Positions 8,285 through 17,200 of a DNA stretch of 64,000 bases are shown here, piece by piece. Below the pieces are notes generated by a model, which saw only the letters and a list, made by a program, of their open reading frames with translations, was not told where the DNA came from and did not search any database. How positions within the stretch are numbered: the first letter of the stretch is position 1; each line of letters begins with the position of its first letter. Origin of the DNA: Bacteroidota bacterium (GTDB lineage Bacteria; Bacteroidota; Bacteroidia; Chitinophagales; Chitinophagaceae); assembly GCA_026391455.1 (NCBI GenBank), contig JAPLEH010000073.1, positions 1 to 64,000 on the forward strand, in the 5' to 3' direction. Both the position numbers and the translations under genes were made by a program.

Positions 8285-11200
8285 ATGAGCAACCCATTAC
8301 CAACTTATCAAAACCTTTTCGGTGCAACCGGTTATTATACCGTGCCACCCGACCGTTCTGTGCTATCGCCGGCTGCCTATTTTGTGCAGTTGATGCAATT
8401 GGTGCAGAATAATATTACCCTTGGGGAGGGGGCTGTTTCATTGCAAAGCCGCAGGCCCGATCTTTTTAATAGCCTGGTGCTTAACCAGGTAAATACAGAG
8501 AATGAAGTATCCAAGCTCAGCATTGTAAATGAAGTAGTCCAAAACTATTTAGCCAGTCTTACCGTTCCAATTTCAAGCTCTGACAGTTCACTTTCAGCGG
8601 CTACCTATCCATTTAACCTGCCTTATGATGCGGGCCTGCAACAAACACGCCAATATCTTGCACAGAACAATACTACGCTGCAGGATATCTGGAAAAAACT
8701 GATTCCGGAATACGCAGGCAACCCGGTTGTTTTGCCATCCATTCAATTGGAAACCCTGGGACTTTCACAAGAGCAGTGGAGCCAATTCACAACGACTGTT
8801 GCTGCTGGAAACTTATATTTATACTATGGCTATTCGTCAAGCACTACCGACCAAATCGTTTTGACTAACCTGGCACCGCTGGATGCATTTTCTCAACAAA
8901 CCGGTCTGAGCCAGGCACAAATACGTGAGCTGGTGTACCAGGATTTGAGCCAGCCCGAAATTGATAACGGTCTGCAGGGCCAATTTTTCATTAATCAAGA
9001 AAATACCAGTACCCCAATCATTATTGCCGGGGGGCAGCTTGTAAATTTAAGCACCACCAACCTCGATTTGATCATGCGGTTTGTACGCCTGGCACAGGCC
9101 ATTGGCTGGTCGTTTGCCGACCTGGATTGGGCCTTGAACACCATTGGCGTATTGGTAAATAGTGGCGTACCCATGATTAACGATGCCGCCCTCCCTTACC
9201 TGGCCTGGATTCAGGAACAAATGCACACAACCGGGCTTACTGTAAACCAATGCTGTGCGGCACTGGGGCAATTCAAATGGTATGGAACAGCAAACGGGTT
9301 ATCTTTTTACGATCAACTGTTTAATAACCCAGCTAATCCCAATAACCCGAACGATCCTGATTGGCTGCAATGGGGCAGCTATCCCCTGTTGAGTGCATCA
9401 CAAACAGTATCCTACCAGCAGGGGCAAATACAGGATGCCCTGGCCGCTGCCCTGCAAATAAGCAAAAACGACCTGCTGACCATCGCCAACCTACTGCCCG
9501 TTCTAAATTTTATTGGAACTACTAGTGGACTTTATATATCAGTAGATGGCGGGAATACCTGGGCGGTAGTTGCCAATACTACACTTGCAGCAGCAAAAAT
9601 TAGCTGTATTTGTGAAACGGACATGGCAGTTTATGTTGGTACTACTGCCAATGGATTGTGGACATCAACCGATGGAGGAAGTACCTGGACCCAGATAACC
9701 AATAATTCATTTCCGACGGATTGCACTATTACCTGTATCCAATATACTAACAACAGCCTGAACAATATCCTGTATGTTGGAACTGGTAATTTGTTTGGCA
9801 GTAGTAATTGCAATGGTTTGTGGACACTCAAAGACGGCGACAAAACCCCGATTCAGGTAAACGAAATCTCACCATCTGCCAACGTACTGTGTTTGCTATC
9901 CGTTGGCGACAATTTATATGTGGGCACCTGGGACAATAATATTTATATTCTTAACAATGGCGGTTTATTGCACACCTCTTCATCACCTGCAAGTGTGCAT
10001 TCCATTCAAAACGCAAACAATACAATTTATGCGTGTACATATAGGGGGCTTTTCACAAGTAACGATGCGGGAACAACCTGGACACAGTTGACCGATTTAA
10101 ATTCAAAGACACCTTTTACTGGTTTCAATATTAGCTGTTTGCTATTTGTTAATGGAAATTTGTTTGCTGGAACACAAATACAAGATGGAGGAAATAGTAA
10201 AGGGCTATGGACTTCCCCCGATGGTGGAAATACCTGGAAACCGGTGAAAGTTAATGGATGTACCGGGGCTGACAGTTCCGTAATATTATATATTGAAAAC
10301 TTCGGAAACACCATTTATGTTGGTACTGGTAGCAACGGACTTTGGACATCTGTCGATCAGGGCAATACCTGGAATCAAGTAACCAGCATCTCAACAACGG
10401 CAAATGTAAACTCCATTCAAAATATCTGCAATGCCATTTATGTACAAACTGATACTACTGTACTTTGGACATCTGCTGACAATGGAAACACCTGGAACCA
10501 GGTAAGCAGTATTCCAACAGCAGCATGTGTAAACTGCATTCAATACATTGGCAATGCGCTTTATGTGGGTATCGAATATGGTGGAGTTTATACTTGTTTC
10601 AATGGTGGCGTAACGTTTAATAAATTATATGGGTTAAACGTAAATGCAATCCAAAACTTTAATACTACAATTTATGCTTGTACAAGTAGAGGTATCTTGA
10701 CATCTGCCGACGAGGGCAATACATGGCAGTCCATTGACAATTCAACGCTGGCAAATAGCAATGTAAATTTTATACAGTTTGTTAACGATAATTTGTATGC
10801 AGGAACAGATAATGGGCTTTGGATTTCCACTGATGAGGGCACTACGTGGATACAACCAAGCAATTCAGAACTATCAACATTACGAATTGAGCAGGTTTAT
10901 GAAACTGCCAATACTGTTTATATTGGAACTTCCAATAATGTATTTAATGGACCCTCTGGGGTTTATAAGTTATTAAAAGGTGAGGATACATGGGTAAATA
11001 TCCAAAACAATAATGTCTTTCTTCCAGTTGCAACCATTAATCGTATTTGTGAAATTGCCAATACTGTTTATGTTGGGACTGATAATCAAGGACTTTGGAC
11101 TTCCACAGATGGGGGCAATACGTGGATAATAGCTAATTCACCATTTACGGCAGATCAGACAATTAATTGTATCTATAAAACTGCCAATGTCGCTTATATT

Positions 11201-14200
11201 GGGGCAGATAACGGACTTTGGTTTTCCAGTGATGAGGGTACTACGTGGATACAACCAAACAATTCAAACCTATTAACATTAGCTATAAATTGTTTTTTTG
11301 AAATTGCTAATACTCTTTTTGCAGGAACATCTAATGGGCTTTGGACTTCCACTGATGGTGGAAATACCTGGAATCTTGTAAGCACCAATGCAGTTTTCCA
11401 AACTGTCGATATAAGCTGTATCGAATATTTCAACAGCGCCGTTTACGTGGGTACAAACAGCAATGGGTATTGGATATCTGTGGATAAAGGGATCACCTGG
11501 ACCCAGGTGCAGAATTCTTTTCCAACCAGCATCACTACCGCATACTGCAATACCATCTGCCTGACCCCGGCAAACCTATCCACCCTGTACCGGATGAGTT
11601 TGCTGCCGCAGTTTACCGGGCAAACCATTAGCAATGCACTCATTGCGGCTGATATCCTCAGCCAGGATATTGGCCTGATGAACAGCCTGCAGTTGAATGC
11701 GTACCCGTTGTGGAGCATGTTGACCATCACAGATCCTTCAGGTGCGCAGGATTTGGCGCCGACACAAATAACCGTCATAACGCCTAATGCCCCCAGCGCC
11801 GGACTTGGGTACACTTTTACGGTATTTTCAACAAGTGGTACCTCGGAAACAGTGGTGCTCGAACTAAACCCCGATGGCAGTTTCAGCAGCATCAGTATTG
11901 GATCGGGAACCGCCATTACCACAATTACTCAACAAAATGTAAATCAATATGTTTATATAAACGCTTCACTCACTAACTTGCTCACCTCCACCGGGGCAAT
12001 TTATGGCAGCGCAATTTTTGCCATTGCTCAATTACAAAATTTCTTTTCCTGGCTTGCCGCCTCCCCCTTTAGTTTGGGTACCCTGCAGTTGATTACCCTG
12101 GGGGAAAGCGCTACCCCGCGTATTCAGAATAAAATAGCTGGAATAAGCACAGTAGGCAATTTTATAAGTGACCTACAGGCTGCAACCGGCAAAATAGCAT
12201 TAACGCAAAACCTGTTTGCCCAGGCGCTTGACAAGCAGGCCATGCAATTTGTTGCTGCACTTTGCTTAGCGCCCGACTTCCCAACCACTTTTAATCCTGA
12301 GAGCTTTTCTTTCGATACTAAGGATGTAAAAGATTTTTTTATTTCCAATATCTACATTGGACTAATTCCGTCCGTGATTATAGATGGAATGGTAGTTTCT
12401 GAAGATATAGGCGAAACTCAAATGTGTCTGATTTTACAGCAGGCAATGGTTAACGCATTAAATCTGGCTATTATTCAATCACTGCCAACTGTTCAGACTC
12501 AACCAACATCAATTACTGTCGCAGCGTTAAATACTTTTTTATCTTCGGCTACGCAGTCAGCTCTTTACAATATATTTAATGACCTTGTCTCGTCGTGTGA
12601 GAATTTACTGCTACAGTATTACCAGCTTCAGCAAAAAACCCTGGTACATCAGTTATCGGTATTATGCCATACTACACCGGCCATTGCGCAGGTGCTTAAA
12701 AACTGGGCCGATGCTAATCTTGAAGCCCTTTTTGCCCCTGGCAGCACACCTTTAAATTTACTTTGCGGGTTGGTATCGCCCGGTGAACAGGATATGGTAA
12801 GCACCGTACTGGCAGAACTGCAGCAGGGGGCTAAGCTGATTTACACCCTTTCTTTGTCTCCGACTGAGGCAGCCTGGTTTATGGTGAATAATCCGCCCAC
12901 CAGCCAATACCCAATATCCTTCAGCGCCGTTAAAACCATTGCTGATATTAAAAGCCTTATCGGTGCTTTTAAGGATTCGCAAAATAACTTGCTTACTTTG
13001 TTAACAGATGCCAACACGGGCGGGAATGGATTTAAATCCCTTGCCCAATTAACCGGATGGAATCAAAACGACATTGCGTTTCTTTTAGGGGCCCAGGTAA
13101 GCGGGGTGAGGCTGCTGAACCAGTACTTTACCATCGCCGCATCGCTGGGCATCAGTATCCAGGGCCTGTGGAACCTGCAGTCTCAAGCTTCGGCTGTTTC
13201 GCCCGGTTATGCGTCTGTAGCCGCTGCACTTTGGGCCGGGCTGCAGGCACAGCCCGCCAACACGCCGGCTACGCTGGGCGCTATACAAAACAAAGTAAAC
13301 CAAACCCTGCGGGATAAATTGGTTTCGCTTGCCTGCTACCAGCAAAGTGAACAATTGGGTTACAGCGTTGACGCCCTTGGCCTGTATGCGTATTTACTGA
13401 TTGATGTGGAAGTAAGCGGTGTGGTGCAAACCACCCCGGTAAGGGAAGCTATTTCAGCCGTTCAATTGTATGTGTACCGTTGTTTAAATCAACTGGAAGC
13501 GGGCGCCACCTGTACCACAAGCCTCGCCTCACTATGGGTATGGATGCAAAGCTACCGCTTATGGCAGGCCAATATGGAAGTATTTCTGTACCCCGAAGAT
13601 TATATAGAACCCTCGCTGCGCATAGATAAAACCGATTTATATACCCAGGCAGAAAGCGCCCTGCAGCAAATTGACTTTTCGAACCCGGCCACTGTTGAGA
13701 ATAATGTGGCCACTGTTTTTAACGCCTACATGAACGGGCTGGAAGCAATTGGCAACCTGCAGGTGGTGAGCTGCGCCGCCAATACTTACACGGCCACCGG
13801 TGTTTCCGAAAATGAAACATTTCAGGAGCTTTGCATGGTGGGCAGGGCGCCAACCGGCACGGGCCAGTATTATTACCGGCTTTCTACCTTTGTTTTATCT
13901 GCCACAACCAATCAATATGGGCCTGATGACTGGGGGCAATGGCAAAAAATAGCGGTAACGATGAACACCGTGGAATATACCCCTGGAAATTATGGGGTAC
14001 CCAACCCGATATTTGCCTTTGGCCGCTGGTATATATTCTGGGTGGAGCAAACAACCTCTGGTGGATCAACAAGTACAAGTACGGCTCCTGGAAGCGAATC
14101 TACCAGTATCACTACCATTACAAATACTACTAACTACATGAATTTGCTTCGGTTTACTTATTTAGATTTTAACGCAAATTGGGTGGGCGCACAAACACTG

Positions 14201-17200
14201 ATCTCTATACCATCACAAACACCAATTAATACTTTACAAGGTACAGCCATACAATGGGAATTTACAGGACAAACTCAATTAATCCTCAATGTATTTGATA
14301 TTCCTTATATCTATCAACCTTCGTATTTCCCGGAATTATATAATCCTGCAGCTTACTTATTTAATTGTTTATTATCTCTCCCGCTTCCTCCGCCGCAAAC
14401 TGGATTGGGCATGTATGCAGGCAGTTCCGCAGGGCTTTATTACAACACCACAAATGGTTGGGTGCCAGTAATTCCAGCAATAATCAATGGAATACCCGGT
14501 GATGCCAATATACAATGTTTGGCATACAATAGTGGTAATGCTTTCGCAGGTACTGATTGTGGTTTATATGTGGATATAGGTGGTTTATGGCAACTTGCTG
14601 ATCCTACCGGAGAACAAATTCCTGCTAATGCCAATGTACAATGTATTTACGCAAGTAATAGCCAAATCATCTATGTAGGAACTACGAGCGGTGTTTACTA
14701 TAGTGATAACGCCTTTAACAGTCCAGGTGTCATAAAAATTCAACTTTGTACAGGAATACCACCTGGTACAGGTATTCAACGCCTCCAAAGTTTTAGTGGT
14801 GTTATATATGCAGGCACTTCCGATGGGCTTTATTCAGTCGACGTCTCAGGCGTTAACAAATCATACTTTATTAAAACAGTTTTTGATAGCCGTAATAACC
14901 CTGTTGTGCAATGTGTTTACTATTCTACTAACAACAAATACATTGGTACAGCCAACGGCCTATATTACTTTTTTCCTATCTTATTCGGATGGTTTTTAGT
15001 GGGTGATATCCCCCCCCAAACCAGTATTCAATGCCTCCAAAGCTTTCGTGGTGTTATATATGCAGGCACTTCCAATGGGCTTTTCTTAAACACTAGCTTA
15101 GGAAAATTTAGTAAGATTAATTCTATTACTGGTAATGTACAATGTGCTGGCCCTTCTACTGGCACTTCATTAGTTGGTACATCCGTCGGCCTATATTACT
15201 ACGTTCCTCCTCCTTTCAACGAATGGTTTTTAGTGAATAATATCCCAAAAGATACAAGTATTCAATGTATAGCTACTGACTCAAGCGGTAACTATTATGT
15301 TGGAACTTCTGCAGGTCTTTATTACAGTACTGATGGCATTAATTATAATCCCATGCCTTTAGGTGTTCAAATAGTTATACCCCCATACACTGCCTACTCC
15401 GCAATATCTTCTAATTTACTGATCCAGGGAGCGCCCAACTGGTTTATTGTAAACGGGCAAAAAGACCAATACCTGAATATTTCCTGTCCAAACGGCGATT
15501 CGCCCACCACATTAAATGTCTATCGGCTCAACAGTATGGCCATACCGGCATTGGGGGCTTTATTGAATTCAACAGACGGTATTGATGCTTTATTAACCAC
15601 CACTGCCCAGCAAACGCCAGAACCAGCTTTCAGTAATTTGGGTTTTATTGCCACTTATGCAGGCACTTTTACCCCAACATCCACTATTGATTTTTCCAAT
15701 AATAATGCCATGCGCATGTATTACTGGGAGCTGTTTTTTCACCTGCCCTTTCTTATTGCCAATGAATTGACCACGCAGCAACAGTTTCAGCTTGCCAAAA
15801 CCTGGCTGGAGTATATTTTTAACCCGCTCACCACAAATACCGGAACAACAAACGATGTATATTGGCAGTTTTTGGGGTTGCAGCAGGTAAACAATGCCAC
15901 ACTGAACACCGAAATAAATGAAGGTGAAATAGAAGAGCTGCTCCGCGACTTGAACGACCCCGCACAAGTCTATGCCAACGATGCTGAACCTTTTGATCCG
16001 CAGGCCATTGCTCAGTTGCGGCCCATTGCCTATCAAAAGGCCATTGTAATGAACTATATCAGCAACCTGCTTGCCTGGGGCGATATGCTGTACCAGCAAA
16101 ACACCCGAAGCAGCATTAACGAAGCCGAAATGCTGTATGTACTGGCCTGGAACCTTTTGGGCGAGCAGCCGCAGGACCTGGGAAATGAAACCCTGTTGCC
16201 AGCGAGTGTCTATCCCAATTTATTTGGGTTTACCTGCATGTATTTTGATAAAACAAATTCTTTTATTGGAACAGGCTCCGGTTTATTTTATTTGAATAGT
16301 GAAAACAGTTGGCAACTTGTTTCAACTACTACGCTTCAAAATGCAGCGATAAACTGTTTGGCTTATGATGATAGTTCAACTTATTATGCAGGCACAAATG
16401 CCAATGGACTCTTTTCCTCTACGGATGGAATAAACTGGACGCCGGAAAGCGGCATCCCTGCAGGTACAGCTATCACCTGCCTGTATTTTGGCCCCGCCGG
16501 TTCCACTACCTTTCAGCTAGCCGGTTCGGGTAAAGGAATATACACTCAGACCGGTGGTACATGGGCACCACTAACCACCTCGCCTGCTCAAAGTACTCCA
16601 ATAACCTGTTTTAATTATCAACCAGGCAATAATTATTTATTTGCTGGTACAAGTCCGGGAGTTTGGTATTATCCAGGTACTTCCACTGCATGGTCTCAAA
16701 TCTCTCAGGACCAATATAACATTACCTGTATAACATCTATTTCCGGCCAATGTTACATTGGGACTAAGTCAAATGGCGTTTTTTTGCTGTCCAACTTTAC
16801 ATTATCCCAATCACTAGGGATAAATGCAACAGCGACTATTACCGTTTTATATAACGACCCTATAGACATGAACTTCTATGCTGGCATCCAAAATTCGGGT
16901 TTGTATTCTATCGTCAACATTACTGGTTCATCATGGAGCGCAGTTACAAGTACAGGAGTATTCAGTACATTAACCATTAATTGCGTGCTCAGGCAAACTA
17001 ATGGTTATCTTTATTCAGGTACCAATCAGGGTTTATTTTTTATGAATCCCGCAAGCAGCCCGGCAAATAGTTGGCAAATTGTTTCCGCTATACCTGCCGC
17101 CAGCATCCAGCAAATGAGCCTGGACGCTTTAGGTAATTTGTATGTGGGCACTAGTCAAGGTTTATGGCTGTTAACTGTTGCGAATGCCTCTACCAATAAT

